Source: Enoplolaimus lenunculus (lineage: Eukaryota; Nematoda; Enoplea; Enoplida; Thoracostomopsidae). Taken from it: a DNA stretch of 64,000 nucleotides. A model generated the notes under the pieces. It worked only from the letters and a program-made list of their open reading frames with translations, had not been told where the DNA came from and did not search any database. Shown here piece by piece: positions 34,971 to 49,636 of this stretch. Positions within the stretch are counted from its first letter, which is position 1, and every line of letters starts with the position of its first letter. The stretch is from NCBI GenBank assembly GCA_030248215.1, contig JASANG010004129.1, positions 124,001-188,000 on the forward strand, read 5' to 3'. The position numbers and the translations under genes were made by a program.

Positions 34971-37900
34971 CTTAAACACAAAAATTTTATTTACAGCATG
35001 AACGAAACTAAAAAATAGTTTTTTAGCATTTTAAAAATTTTATAAAAATCATGTGTTCGTTACAAGCAAAATTTTACGAACAAAAACATACAGAAACTTG
35101 TACAGCTCTGTTAACTGGTTTTAAAGTTTGATATAAATTGCTAACCAATTGCGGAGTTAGACATTCGCAGCTACAGTTCACTTGTTTGAAAACAATACTA
35201 ACATGCGATAGGTGCTATACGCAATTGGTAATACCGCTAATGGCAATAACAACTCGGAATAATTACACCCGCAGTAAACCAGACCAATTTGTGAAGTAAA
35301 CTTTGATTAATTTAATATGCTTGATCTCAGAAATATTTTGAATCAGAACTGTATGTGCAAGAGCGTAGCTAGAAGCGTTTCAGCTGGCAAATTTCCTTTG
35401 AGATTTTTGAAATGGGTTTTTAGATGCGATTTCAGTTTGCGAGACGACAAACACGTCTTGGAACTTTTTATGCAACGTCACCCCCCTTTTCTAAATCCTG
35501 GTTATGACAATACATCTGTGCAATCGTCATTTTTTCAAATCTAACCTTATGTTGTTCTCGGGCAGCAGACTGATTATCAAGATGACGTAATTCGCGAATA
35601 AGTTTTTCAGATCTAGGAAAGAGACCCAGCTGACGTCGATTGCTTAACGACAACACACCAAAATGATACATCAGCAAACGGGGCAAGGCATACGTGTCAT
35701 CTGAAAAACATTACAATATTACTAAACTTTTCAAAACCAAAGATACATTTCTAATCAGTTTAACGCTTTCAGTAACGATATTGTTCCTAAGTAAACAATC
35801 AAATGCATAACGAGCGGTAAGTATCATTGTTCTACAAACAGTTCAACGCAACCAAGCTACGTTTACTTGACGTTCCACTTATGCTTTTGAAAGTAATATG
35901 ACGTACTTAAAATGGGCGGAATCAGTTAAAAACCGAGACCGACACTGAAAAGCGAGCTTGAGACCAGCCCAAAACTGACACACACAGAGACTCCTATCCC
36001 TGTATCGAACGAGGAAAAAACTTTAAAAAAACTGACCGAATGAAATTTCCAACTCTTCGGTTTGAGTTTCACCGCATCGCTGTTGCAGTGCATCTTGTGA
36101 CTTCCGGCTAGCTGTCAATGCGCAACACGAATAGTCAACATTGTTGATTACATCTCCATATCCGGTCCATCCTGATGAGCATCGCTTTCGAGGGCGACCT
36201 CCTATCGTCGTAGTAGGTTTATTAGGTCCGCTATGGAGTTTACTAGAACTGTTTCCAGAAGCGCCAGCACTCGGTTTCCTTTCCGTATCACTAAACGCAC
36301 GAATTGCAGTCAGCAGCTCAGATTCGGCATTTTCAAATCGAACGGTAACATTCAATGCTGGTTTGAGTTCACTATTTTTGTCGACAACTGAACTGATTAC
36401 ATCAGCAAATTGTGTATCCGGCTCACAAATAACCGGTGAAAACGAGGGTCCACCAGCAGGTAACGAGCAAAAAAGTTCAATATTCGAGTACGTCCAATCG
36501 GATAAATCCGGCGGTGGAGGCAACCGACGCGCAACGTCAAACGCGTATTTTCCATGAAATGATCTTGTGATCAAGCTACAGTGAGAATAACGCTGTTCAG
36601 ACAGTGCAGTAGATGACGTTGTAACATCAGTCATTCTATTTGTGCCCGATTGTGGCGCACAATTGTCTGTCTTGTCATTCGACAGACCTGATTTATCTGA
36701 TGTTACGAGGGCAGATATTGCACTTTTGACGTTTGGTGTAGTGACCAGTGACGGTGATACGAGATGGTCGGTGCTTTGCGACGTCACATCAATACACGGA
36801 CCAGCATCAAAACTGAAAACCGTGTCGCGTTGCGTGCCCTGTCGGCCGAATGTGACTATCGGGATTCCCTGAGTAGCACTAAACACCGACGACGCAGAAA
36901 CTGGTACCATAGTAGACTGCACCGGATGGTGCATAGCTTCTGCTAAATCTCGCCCAGACGCACTGTTGGCAAGGTGCGATTGAGAAACGATCGGTGCTAC
37001 ATTTGTATTACCCATATCACACGGTGGTGCGGAAAGAGCAAGCGGTGCCAAAGGCCATTGGGCAACCGCGGTCGCAAAATACGATAAAGTAAACCAAGCA
37101 GCACTGTGGATCGTGTCGTTCGCCAGTGCAGCCGCTGATGACGCTCCACTACGAGGGGTAGTTGTACTTTCGACATCAGACGAGACCGCTTCATATAATT
37201 CTCCTGGTTCAAGAAGGCATTGTTGTGCGATTTCCAGTATATATGCTAGATAGGATCTATCTGAATCAATAGGACGCATCAAAAATTCTGAAGACGATAA
37301 TCGAGCAGTCCAATCGCATAATGCAAGCAGAATAGTCGCACACAGTGCAGATCGCGGATCGGAACGAAACGTAACTTCACTTTGACGTACACGAGCCAAC
37401 GAATCACTCAGCACAGTACAGTAGAGTTCGATTATTTTGCATGGTATTTGTGGATGTAACGCAATCAAATGATGGCTCATTTGACACAACGGCGCCAGCA
37501 CTTCACAGATAGCGAGCGAAACGACCGGATCCGTTGCCTAAAAAAGTAAAATCTGTACTATGGTCAAAAACAAGAAATGCTAACATATCACAAATTAAAC
37601 TAGGAAGCAGTAGGCGAAAGACAGTCGTCATCGCCACGCACGATTATTTTCTACCGTTTATATTTTAAGCAAGTATATAACACTTTACCTGAAACTGGTA
37701 CAAAATCGAGTTTAGCGCCATCGACCATAGACCAGCGTAGCGTGTATCTCCGTCTTTGTCATATGCAAATCCAGGAGTTAAAAGACGGTACAGTAATCCA
37801 CCGAGACCGCGTAGAGCTACAACGCGAATAGCGTCTGGGAATGAAGCGCTAGTTGCGTACACAAGTTCGTGCAAAATCAACGTAACCAAGTTGTCTTGTT

Positions 37901-40900
37901 TTGATTGCTGACAGTTAATCGATGTTGTATTTTCGGTCGAGTCAAGTGTCTGCTTTGAAGATACGGGTTCGAGCAAACCAGAATTATCATCGCCCACGCT
38001 GTCAATGTAACCAGATAGTGCGGACAGCAGCCGAATTGCTTTCACCTATAAAACACAAACCAGTTATAATTCAATCCAACAAATTATAAAAGACATCTGT
38101 AGCTATAATGATAATGATAAAAAGTACCTTATTATCAATTATCTTCATCTAAATCAACTTAAATTCGTGATTAAGGTTATTGCTACATCTTTTAAAGTTG
38201 TTATTTAAAACAGTATCACGCTTCTGTACAAAATTTCGATTAGAACGGGCGAATAGGTACTACTGCGTCTCTAGCTACTTTAACTAGTAATTTTAAACAC
38301 AGCTTTGCAATTTTCCACTACCGCCAAAATAGAAAGAAAGTAAGCATGCGATATCACAAAAAATTATAAAGTATATTATATATTTTTTAAAATCTACAAC
38401 AGACTGATGTACGAACCATATAGACTCACCTTTTCCGCCTTATGTTGCCCAGAGTCAAGGATTTTTCGACACGCGGCAACGCAATCCAATATTAGCAAAC
38501 TTGACCCGGGTAAACATAGCGTAAACATATGAGGTGAAATAGATCCAACTGCAACCACCACAGTGTCAATGTCTTTGGAAGTTAATGCTCGATGAAGGCA
38601 CAAATAGAACATCAAGAGTTTGCTTGAAGTATCTACTGCAGCAGAAGAGGTACATCCAGCATTTGCTATATTTGTTATCACCGCTACCGGACGACGTCGA
38701 AGAACGATTTTGGATGCTGCCGCAAGAGCAACACGTTGCCCTCCACAAAACTGATCTGCAGGAAGCGCAAGCATAGCTTCAAAAAACCAAGGCAGTGGAT
38801 AATCAATTGGGGGCACAAATGCGCAGCCGCCATCTTCAATAGTCAAAGGCGCCACGACTCCATCTGAAAATAATTAACTTATTCTCATATTATTATTTTC
38901 TACAACATACAACAATTAACTACAAGCCAACATTCGAACCGCAACCTGGTGAATGGAGGCTTTACCATCACAGCACAATAGGAGCTTGATGTTATAGTCC
39001 GAAAGGCGTCAAACACTTTGTGGAGATTTTATGCTACATATACGTGTCATTCTCGTATATATACTAAATACGAACAATATTGGCAATGAAATTTTTTCAA
39101 GCTTCAAACGTAACCTATCAAAATTTTACACTGTATCACATCTGCACGCATACCTGTGCAATCTTTGAAAACTGTAAACCTACCAGAGCAAAGTACACCT
39201 TGATTGGCATGAGTTTTTAATAGCAGATCTACAATGTGAGATAAATGCTGCATGATAAGTTGATGAACTGTGGGTTCTTTGATCTTGTTAATATCTCCCA
39301 GTATGCCAAGTACACGACGCCAAAGTACTACGGCAACATCAGGAAGCCATCCCTGAAAACAAAACATCCAACAGTCGCTAGAACACTAATAAACAAGTAC
39401 ACAGTATCTATTTTTACATATGTAGAAACATAAACAACTATTTATATACTGTGCTGGAATTGTTTCCGCGTTGTACAAGAATAACAATGTGGTTCCTATG
39501 AATCTACCAGAATAAAATGTACATACAGAACACTACCTTCTACGACAAAATGCTAACGATGAAATCTTACGTACCTGACATGGCCCTCCAGATAAAACGC
39601 TCGCGTTGTTGTCCGATTGCATTTGTCTCGAAACATGCAAGCAATCGTTTCCGTCCAAAATTCTGCTCAGTTTTGTTCGGTTGTTTCTTAAATCACGGAA
39701 TCCAGATGCAACAAGCGATTCTTTAAGCAGATCATTATGATTAGAACATACAGTCGACGTTACTAAGTCCGTCCGTGATACTAAATCACCATTGGCTTCC
39801 AATGCAATAGCTTCATTGCTCCGACCTGACGATAACCGATATCCGGGTGCCCCTATTGCACCAGATGACCCTCCAGAGAGCGCACTCGAATGTCGTGTAG
39901 CAACAGACGCTCCAGAGTCGTGTTGTTTTGATAACGGAATGTCATGGCCACCGTGGCAATAGCCGGCTCCGGTAGAAGACGATAAAGACCCACCATCAAT
40001 CGACGAGGAATGACCCCGGCTTTCTGATTTAGAGCCACCATCTACGCCGCCTCCTATTCCATCAATTAATGATAGCCCATCCTCGGGTGCTGACGAAAAT
40101 TCATCTTCAGTGATACCGCTAACGCTGCGGTGGCCAAGTTCACTGTCGCCATTTTCCCCGGTTCTAACGTCAACCTGGAAGGCTTCGCTTGGTGCTGTCT
40201 GGCCCGGTACAGGAGACGGAGTCAATGAATCGCGGTCAAATATTGACTGTGATTTTCCAACGCTAAAACATTCACACACAAGTCATGCTTGAAGCATACT
40301 TTGGCTGGCTTCTGCCGCCGTTTCCAAAAATTTATGGAAGCGTTCGAGAACTAGAAGCGCGGTCAATAGCAAACAGAAGTATATATGTGGAACAACGAGA
40401 ATATCATTACACACAAGCATACTAGTTGAGATTGTCCTGAATATATGGACGAGCCAGGAATTTGGAAAGTAATGTGGTTACGTTACATAAAAATTTCGAA
40501 TATGGGCTTTCTTGTGCTGCAAGCTGAAACAGCATCTAAAAACCCCTTTAACAAAATCCCAAAGGCAAGGCAGGTTTAACACTTGAAATAGCATGGATAC
40601 GTTCTTGTATATATAGCACATTTGGCTGTGTGGAATCTCAAAACGTTTCAAGCAGATGGCATAAACACATTGGGGGTACAGCAACTTACCTTCCTGTTTC
40701 TGGATTCGAATGCTGATTAGAACCATCAAAACTTGCCGTTCGCTCAAGTTCTTCAGAGCTCAACTCCAGCGAGCCATGATCGCTGCTGCTTGTTTCTGCT
40801 GAAACAGGGCAAAATAACCAGTATTCTCATTTCTAACAAGTAAGTAGACAGGGAGGGTTTAAGTGTTAAACCCGCCACCCCTTTGGGATTTTTGTACTGT

Positions 40901-43900
40901 TGTTTTTAGACACGGTTTCAGTTTCCAAAACAGTTAAGCGCACTTAGAAGTTTTAATTGAACGTAACCCTCTTTCCAAAATCATGGCTAAGACGCCCACG
41001 TCTTCAAAATCTACGGCAATACAGAGTCCGTTGTTGTATATGCAGTTGGGCTCAAACTTATGACGTAGAGTTTTCGTCCCGCTGTTCTAACCACAAAGCT
41101 ACGTAGTTATACAAACTTTTCATTGCAAGGAGATTCTGTGATTATTCTGAATTACATCGTATTTAACAGGGATGGGAGTCTCGGTCTCGGTAATTGACAG
41201 GTCTCGGTCTCGCTTTTTTGAGTCCAGATGGTTTGGAACCGTGACAAGAAGTATAGGATTTAACAAATGTATGACTGTGTTGTTGAAGTAAGTGACAGCT
41301 GATTATTAAAATTTTTTAATGAAATTATGAATTTTTGTTGTAGTTACGCAATAACTAAGAACAAATATTATAAAAACACAAACAAGTATAAAAACATAAA
41401 ACTATATATAAAAAACGCCAGGAACAACGAAAAAAGCACTAGAAATAATTTATTAATTTATTTTCAAAATTTTAATTATTTTAGGTTATGACCAAAAATG
41501 GACCGAGTCCAAGACTTTTATTGGCCGGTCTCGGTAGTCAGGTCTCGATCTCGTTTTTAACTTTTGTCTACCAACTTTTGGCAAATGATGTGCACTCAAA
41601 TGAGCTGAAATCGAAACCGCTGGCTTTTAACAGTACAGTAACCACGGCTACGACTGCGATCGTAGTTCTATAAAATTGCGTCTGACTTTTCATTGCTTGC
41701 GACCAGTTGCGTCTGCAGAGGAAATTGCAGTCGCATAACAAACCGCGGTTGCAACCACACGTGATCGCGACTGCAGTCACGTTTAATAGTCACAGCAACT
41801 GCGCCAGTTCAAATCGCGTTTGCGAGTAACTGCATTTAAGAAACACAAATTGCTAATTATAAGTGGTTTGGAACATGATCGCAAACGCACTAAATTGTTT
41901 TCTGTAACTGTAATTTACCAAAATGCTTACTACCAACTGGACCACCAGCAGCTGCCGCAGAATCAATGAAACCGTGATTGTCAGATATTGATCTTCCCCG
42001 CATAACCGCTTGCACTCCAGCTATAGTAGTAGCGGCACGAGCGCCTGTAGCTTTTCCAGCAGACACGTAACCTCCATCGTTACTTGCATTGCTGCATCGT
42101 GACGATTTGCGTTCACCGTCCGATACACCACTGGCTGTACCACCGTCAGAAACCATTTCACCGCTGCCGACGTGGTCTTCGTAACACGCAACAGGATTAA
42201 CCTGAAACCCAACGTCAAAATACACAGTCACCAGATTGTCATTTGCCTAAAAAGTTTTTACGACATTAGAGCAGTTTGGTATACAGGTCACCTTGCATTG
42301 GTTTCCTATCATACGTTGGTTAGAAAAAATCTTCGCCTAGGAAGTTTATGATGACTGTATCAAATATACATAAACAAAAATCCTAACACGAAGGTACATT
42401 TACAGAAGTAACCTGAAACTCAGCGTGTTTTTCAATTTTAGTCAATTTTATCTCGTAAGTTAGAAACTTGCACAATATTTATAAATTCGTAACATTATTT
42501 TTTAAATATAGAAATACCGTTCGAAATTGTTAAGAAACGATTGTCTGTGTTCTTCAAGACTTCAATGAGTGAAATACAGCACTTTTAAATTATAATAATC
42601 TAGAAATGTATACATTTTAAAATTCCAAATCAAATTTTGGCCCATGTAAACTATAAGAACCTGCTTAGTAAGCAAAACTCAGTCTTAAAGTAAGGCTAAG
42701 TCTAAATATACGCTTAACCTTAATATTTAGCTCAAGCCTAAGCCTTCCAGTTTCTATGTCCTCTGCCCACTGCCCAGTGTACAGGCACTTATACTTGAAA
42801 TGACCATAACAAGAATACTTAGAGAAATAGCCTGGTGGCTATGGTCAAGCCTACCTCTTCATCTGTATCCGGCAAAGGACTTCGTTGCACAATAAGAGGT
42901 TTCACTGTACGCTGAGGTTCTTTCATACTCCAGCCACGAGCAAATTGTGCTGTTCCGCGTTTATCTTCTACAGCAGACGATTGGGTGCACACTGCACCGG
43001 TAGCTTTATTAACAATATTATAGTCTTGATTGTTTCTTGTAGCATTTTGTTGTATATTTCTGTAACCAGTATTGGCAGCTGGCTTGGCATATTGTCGTGA
43101 CGGTGGAGCTGCGCTACTGTAACCGGATGTCGGCCCTTTAGTCTCACTAATCATTGACCGAGACCGTTGCTTCATTGCCTTCTGTTCCGAAAGTCTTTCA
43201 AGTGGTGGATTATGCAAATCAATACCGTATACCTGAAAAAAATGTTCTTACGACAAAATTTATTTTTTAATAATATTGCTGTTAGATCAAGCCCGCAACT
43301 GTGGGAGAAGGCGAGGGTGGGGCACCGACCAATCAACACGGAATCCTACGCCTCCACCCCTGGCATAAGCATTTATTATGTTAAGAAAAAATTCCTCACC
43401 CCGCATATAAAAATCTTATTGACCCTTCTAGCAAAATATCTAGGTCCGTGTCCGAGTTTTGCTTATACAGTCCCATGTTCTACAAAGCACCGTATCACGG
43501 TTTGATAAAAAACCGAGCTACAGACGTAAATGTTGGGTCGTCTTTCTACCCAATAAAAATAGTGCAGTCGGTAAAGCTCTCTAATAATATGCCATGACAC
43601 AGCTTTATTTTCGATCTAATGTCATGAAGACAGCAACTATTTTTCACAAACTACAATACAATACTCAAATCTTACCTGAAAACTAAGCGCTCTGGTCAGG
43701 CTTTCCATAATTTTAGACCATTCGTCAGCGAGTTGTGGCCACTTTGTCATTTGTAAAAGACACATTTGAAGACCGTCCCAAAGATCGGGTCCCACTTGAA
43801 CGTTCAGGTTGGCTCGGACCCATGTTACCAGAAGAGTTTGAAAAATACTGCTTGCTAATCGTGTAGCAAGATGGTTTGACGTTTGTCCAGGACCAACGAT

Positions 43901-46900
43901 AAGGCACGACTCAGCGACCCGCTGAAAAAATCATTTCAATTTATATGTAATACCAGTAAAATAGACCTACAATTCGTAGCCCGACAACTTGTCGCCCGTC
44001 CAGTGTCCTAAGCCTCAGCGTAGCGATGTGCGAAAAATTGTCCAGTGGACGAGATTTAAACTTAAGAGTGCTATAGCATAACATAAATACGACTCTTATA
44101 TACCGAAACCGAGGTTTCAAGTTACACTTGCTTATATCTTATCGGCTTTACAGCTTGAATCCAGCAAAAACTGACAATATTCTATCGTTTGCGAAAAATG
44201 ACGGAAATAACTTAATTTTTTATTTTAGCTAAGAATAAATTGCGCGCTCTTAAGGTATTCTCATCTGCTTGTGCCGTCTATTGTCACTTACTAACAGGCC
44301 ACCAAACGCGGTAATTATGATAGATACGGAACTGAAATGCTAGACAACCGTAAAGTTAACCCAACATTGTGCTCAATTTAAAAGTACCACCAGCTAGTGA
44401 TAGGCGTTACACATATTTTAGAATGCGGACACTTATTTTAGCCAAAGAACATGGACATTATGAAGCCAAATTAGCGCAATGAACAAAACACTGGAACCTG
44501 TAAATGAGTAAGTAAGCACAGCCACGTCTCGCGACTCATTTCCACATGCGTTACCATCAATCGGTAAAGACTTAACACCCGCTTAGCCAAATCTGACAGA
44601 TCTTCGAGCGTTTTCCCGGAATGCACTACAGCCGGACCAAACGCATCCGTGAAAAACAACGCGGATGACATGCGTATAACACACTGTACACTTGATTGTA
44701 ATCCTAGACAAAAAATAATCTGCCATATGCACTGGTGGTGGTCCCAAAACTCGATTTCGGAAAGATGGGCATTTACTAAATTTCCTTTCCATGTTTTAGA
44801 TCACTGCTGTTTGGTGTAGCAGCGCGCTCTGGTCATAGAAAATGGCAATACAGACAATATAACTGAAAGGTAGCAATTATGACATCAAATAATCACATTT
44901 ACTTACAAGGACAAAACATATTACTACGTATGTGCACATTTGATTATTCAAGTGCGCGGAAATCTACAATCTACAATCTATATTATTGGAATGAGTGTCA
45001 ATACACTGTTCGTAGCCGCCCGTTACCTTAACAGGCACACAGCTATTAATGGCGCAACATATAATTTTTTCAGCAAACAATGCAAGAGACCAACCATAAC
45101 CATAAAATATTTACTGCTATTCATCTGCTATGTTTTAATAGTTTAATTTAAAGTACCTAAGTCTGCAATTCGCGAGGTTTAAAAACATGTAAGCGGAACT
45201 AACTACTTTTAATAGATAAGAACCACAGATCGACCGGATATTAAGTTTACTGGATACTGCACCCAGAGCCGGATAGTAAATTTTTACCATATCCGGGCGC
45301 TAACCGAACATAGCGTCTGAATTTCTACACAGCTGTCATGAAATTTAGAGATCAGCAGGTATAAGATTATTCACTGCATTATTTAACATAAACTTAGAAA
45401 ATCAATGACAAACCGGCTCTCAGATCTTCTGGATTAGTTGGCGTAGATGCGTCAGGCTCCATTAAAAATATTGGAATGTCTTCTAGTAAAGTCCATTCAC
45501 GCCAAATTCGAATTACCTAAAAATTCAAAACAAAACTGAACACCGTCAGCTATAAACAAAGCGTAAAAACATTATTTAAAACCTATTTATCATTTGTACT
45601 GCAATACATCACAGTAAATTTTTGACTAAACCACTCTCTATTGATGTAGTTGTCCAATAGCATCAAAACTAAATAGATAACGATTTGAGAACATGTGAAA
45701 TTTAGATACAAAACGTCTCTACGAAAATCTCACTCCAATTGCATTGCTGCAATAATACTAATCCCCTTACCCTGGATATTGTGCTTGTATACTTGGCAGG
45801 CAACGACATTGATTCATTCATGATTGACAGCGTTAAGTTGATGTTAGCTCTGGATCCAAACACAACAGAGCGCACTAAATCATAATTAGGTGGTAGTTTC
45901 TCCGCTGCGAGAATATTAGTTTGTCGAACTGACTTTGCCTGTTGACAGCTTGCCGTTTGGGTTGTGCTACGCATGTGGCTATTTGTATTCGCGTAGGTTA
46001 AAGTATCTCCTACGCCAGCTACAATTGCTGGCTGCACTCGAGATGTGTCAGTTCTTCCGTCAACCGCCCCATTCTCGTTTAGCTTTGCGGAACCGTGTTG
46101 GTCATTAGCTGGTTGATGCGAATCACGTGTGAGTGTGCTGTCATTCGCTTGTTGTACTGTTCCTAATTGCCTTCGATGCCCTGACACATACATAACAATC
46201 CACCGGATAACACAGCTGCGGCCAATAATAATACCTGGACTTGTATCAATATGTCCAACAGCCGTTCCGGCTCCGCTTTGTTCATTGGTCGAAATCGATA
46301 ACAACCGGTCATGTTTCGCTCTATTATCCAATTGACATACGGTATTTTGATACAAATTAACTTGGTCAAGTCGGGGCCAATAGTACTCAAAATAAAGCCG
46401 TTTGACACGGTCGAACAAAAACCGAAAACTCGCCTCGTGTTGTTCAGTGCGAATGCTTGAATGCCATCGGATGTTTGTCGTTTCGCGGACAACATACTCT
46501 AAAATTTTGTCAAGCAACGAACTCAAAATTTTCTCCGATTCTGCGCTGATTTGTGCTACAGGGGCATAGGCTGCTCCTGAGCTAAGATCGCTTCCACCGC
46601 TAGCACTCAGTGCGTCTCCATTCAACTGCTGAGCCGTCAGATATTGCGATGTTGAAACAAAATCACGCGATGACCCAGAGCTTATCGATCCTGCACTAGG
46701 AATCGTAGGTTGTTGCAAGCTGTTAACAGGATGTGTACTTGCACTGTTGCCACCACCACCACTTGTTATACTTCCAGATTGAGACATACTCGATGGAGAC
46801 GGTTGGCCAGAAGCAGCGCCATGGAGTTGAACGTGTCCGCCGATGTACGCTGAAGTAAGGTTCGGCGACACTTGTGACGAACAAGCATGCTGATCTACTG

Positions 46901-49636
46901 ATAAAGCGTTCATGTGGGGTGGAAGAACAACAGTTTGATGTTGTAGATTGGCAACAGCGGCAGCAACGCCAGCTTGACCGTAATAAATTGCACTTGGTCT
47001 ATACGGATAAATTGAACTCGGCTCGAGTTTTGGCGCAGGGTTTGCAAAAAGACCTAAAACATGACAATTCAGTAATTCATTCACACGTTTACCAGATACT
47101 TGAACCGGATAGTTAATTTTTTATCGGAATCAGAACACGATGTTAACCAACAGGGCATCTTATCTAAATTTGCGTCCTGTTGGTAGTATTTGAGTTTGCA
47201 TAGGTATGTTTACTGGATTAAAATTAATCGTTAGTTGCATGACATGCGTGAAACTGCAGTCCCAGCAAAACATCTTGTATGAAGACATTTAAAAACAAGC
47301 TTTAAAATGTTCGAGACCACAGCAACAAATATATCAGGTGCCCGATAGGCTTATACGAATACCGGAACCGGATATCACATTTTGCTTGTTATTAAACCGG
47401 AACCTGATATCCCGTCCAGATCCTTACGACAGTGCACCCTATGCACGCTGATGTCAAGAATTCAGCACTAATGAAATTTCACTGACCATACTTGATACGG
47501 TAGGCAGTTGCTCGACAATGCTGGGGGTTCGCAACTAGAAGGGGGACGTCAATCACTCTTTGTATAATATTTCAGTTACAAAGCACACAAACGTACTTAA
47601 CATCAAAATTCCATTGCTGACTTACCGGGTGAACAACAAATTCTTTCCAAATTTCTTAGAGTTCCGTCTTTGTCAGGTATCAATGCAGCGAAAATATGAT
47701 CAAGATCAGTCGAATCATGTTCACCAACGCCAAGTATTTGGTACCAAACAATAAAGTAGCGCAAGCCGAATTTACGCAGCCCTGCTGTGTTATGAGGATG
47801 CAGTAGTTTCTGAAAATAATCCAGCGTCTTTAACCCAATATTGAACATACAACGTGCTGCGCATGACATTCATATAATTATGTCCTTGATGTTAATGGTC
47901 TGTTATTTGATATCGATGCAATTCGAGGCTCACACACAAAATCTACAATGTTGCAGCGACATGTAAACATCGAGGTTTCCTGGTCTAAACTAATGCTAAA
48001 CTTTACAGCCTTTAAACATGGGCGTGTAAAATGAACATATACAATCTTAATCGCTATATCCAACAAAAGTTTGCATCAAAATTGTAATATCGTATGTTTG
48101 GTTTTGTAAAGTGACAGACATTAATGTCCCTAGCAGCATACAACATGAAATCTTCACAGGACGTCAGGCTTCTCTAAAACTCTCTTTCGGGCAAACAGAA
48201 ATACACATTGAACGCCAAACCTTAAAAACTGTGCCCAAGCAATTGTATTGCCAACGTTCAACCACCAAATGCGGCAAATAGTAAAGACAATTTTCAAGCA
48301 TCCACAAAGCCAGCTCTAACTCCAAAATTCCATTCTTTGAGTTTCGATTTTTCAGCGCTACTTCAGCTAAAATATTGCCCATTGGACACGAAAATTACAG
48401 GAATAACGCATGCGTACTTACAATTGTGCTAAGGACAATTAAAGATACATTTTTCATTAAAGTCTAATTGGTAAATTGCGCAATAGCAAAAATATTATTT
48501 TTTAGGCTGTCTATTGCATTACCAAAATGTCCAGCAAATGCCAGAGGCTCCCTCAAAGTAATAAAATATACTTTAGTAAAACGAACAGACAAGAACATGA
48601 AATATGTAAAATATATTATACGTATGCAATCGTTTCGGTGAAATATGCGCTTCATCTAAAATGCTGCAGTAAAGTTTTGAAGCATTCGAAAAACATCAAT
48701 TGGCGCAACCAAGCTAAGTAAGTTCATTCAAGAAAACAATGGCACATTTTACTGTTATAGATTCTCTTAACTAGGGATGTGGCGATTAATCGGAATGAGT
48801 ATCGGTAATAATCGGCACTTTTCGTGACTATCGGCATCGGCACTGCAAAAAATTGCCGATTCTTTGTCGATACTTTTTACATTTAACACCCAACTTGTTG
48901 GCGTATATCGGTCTAAATGAACAAGGAAACTATTAACGCCCTTGCGTTTGTGTTTCAAAAAATTAATTAAAATGGAGCGTTCTCATAAAACAAAATCTTT
49001 AACGGTTAAATTTGAATCGACATCGGTATCAGCAGTTTTCAAAGTAAAAATCGGCTTCGTTACCGACATCGGCAAAAATATTGGTATCGATTAAGGATGT
49101 GCCGATACCAAAATTTTTGCTGATGCCGATCTTTATTTTGAAATCTTGCCGATGCCGATGCCGATTCCAACTTTAGTAAACCATGTTTAATTTGTTCAAA
49201 CACAAACGCAAAAGAGGTAACAGTTTTCCTGACCACACAGACTAATATATGCCCAAAAGTGAAACTGATAGCATTCCAACTGACTTATATGTGCAAAAAG
49301 TATCGGCAAAGAATCGGCAATTTTTTACGGCGCTGATGCGATACCGATACTCACGAAAAGTGCCGATTATTACCGATGCCAATGCCTATTAATCGGCACA
49401 TCCCTAGTATCGATACATCCCTATTCTTACCAAATACAGACGATTACGTATATACCTTGCAGAAATAAATCATAAAATACGTGAAATGCCGTTTTGTGAT
49501 GTTCATCAATTAGTGTTTGTCTCTCGTCATCGGTCGCACATGACTCCAGCAATTGCTTGAAGTGTTTAATGCGGTTAAATGAATCACGCTTTGCATCCAA
49601 AAATCGTTGAATGCTTGACCGCATATCAGTTCGCGT
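33077..49636 (-). CDS. RALGAPA1: Ral GTPase-activating protein alpha subunit
   Basis: The alpha catalytic subunit of the RalGAP complex stimulates GTP hydrolysis by RalA/RalB. Exons: 49636-49456, 48366-48221, 47809-47626, 47053-45771, 45516-45414, 44703-44498, 43921-43676, 43232-42855, 42201-41931, 40798-40690, 40262-39575, 39352-39184, 38863-38430, 38045-37689, 37537-36037, 35700-35546, 34970-34739, 34139-33989, 33467-33077 (stop). All 18 junctions keep phase, giving 7,185 bases, about 2,394 residues. This is longer than the vertebrate protein (about 2,040) because of Ser/Gly-rich inserts. Landmarks shared with vertebrate RALGAPA1/2: [16 protein letters not shown] at the N-terminus, [17 protein letters not shown] in mid-protein, and the C-terminal GAP domain. 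The start is uncertain: the first coding exon is preceded by a TTTATTTAG acceptor with an in-frame Met at 49624, so an upstream exon or a trans-spliced leader is possible. Confidence 0.95.
35918..36002. repeat. Right-end fragment of a GTCTC-type hAT MITE
   Basis: It ends GAGACTCCTATCCCTG, the family terminus, preceded by CCGAGACCGACA and GCTTGAGACCAG subterminal repeats. It sits 35 bases from the donor of the 36037-37537 exon, within the intron. Confidence 0.55.
36037..37537 (-). CDS. RALGAPA1: Largest exon of RalGAP alpha 3' half
   Basis: A 1,501-base exon between a CTTTTTTAG acceptor and a GTCAGT donor. It codes the helical end of the scaffold ([17 protein letters not shown]), a Ser/Thr-rich linker and the conserved [18 protein letters not shown] strand, which matches the vertebrate DLSGKYSWDSAILYGPPP. 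It then gives LLTAIRAF and a variable Ser/Gly-rich stretch. A truncated GTCTC-type repeat ends at 36002, about 35 bases inside the following intron. Confidence 0.9.
41167..41560. repeat. Truncated GTCTC-type hAT MITE
   Basis: It starts CAGGGATGGGAGTCTCGGTC, the terminus of the 52619-53296 element. TCTCGGTCTCG repeats are present near both 41180-41220 and 41515-41555. No matching right terminus was found. It lies in the RalGAP alpha intron between exons 9 and 10. Confidence 0.6.
45771..47053 (-). CDS. RALGAPA1: Exon 4 of RalGAP alpha with long low-complexity insert
   Basis: A 1,283-base exon. After [12 protein letters not shown] it has about 150 residues of Ser/Gly/Gln-rich low-complexity sequence absent from vertebrates. 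It then resumes family sequence: [48 protein letters not shown] and [20 protein letters not shown]. The donor is AGG|GTAAGG. The next exon (45516-45414) continues with [21 protein letters not shown], matching vertebrate KVYQEWIQQEEKPLFMQEP. Confidence 0.9.
48772..49405. mobile_element. Two family-C MITEs in inverted, head-to-head arrangement
   Basis: The first copy runs from TAGGGATGTGGCGATTAATC at 48772 to about 49090. The second is inverted and runs to ATCGGCACATCCCTA at 49405. The shared blocks AAAAAATTGCCGATTCTTTG and its complement place the arms about 300 bp long around a centre near 49092. The pair lies in the first intron of the RalGAP alpha gene. Confidence 0.7.

Noticed and set aside
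36141-36557. Plus-strand 138-residue frame
   Set aside because: Shadow of the RalGAP alpha exon 37537-36037; antisense frame of a well-supported coding region.
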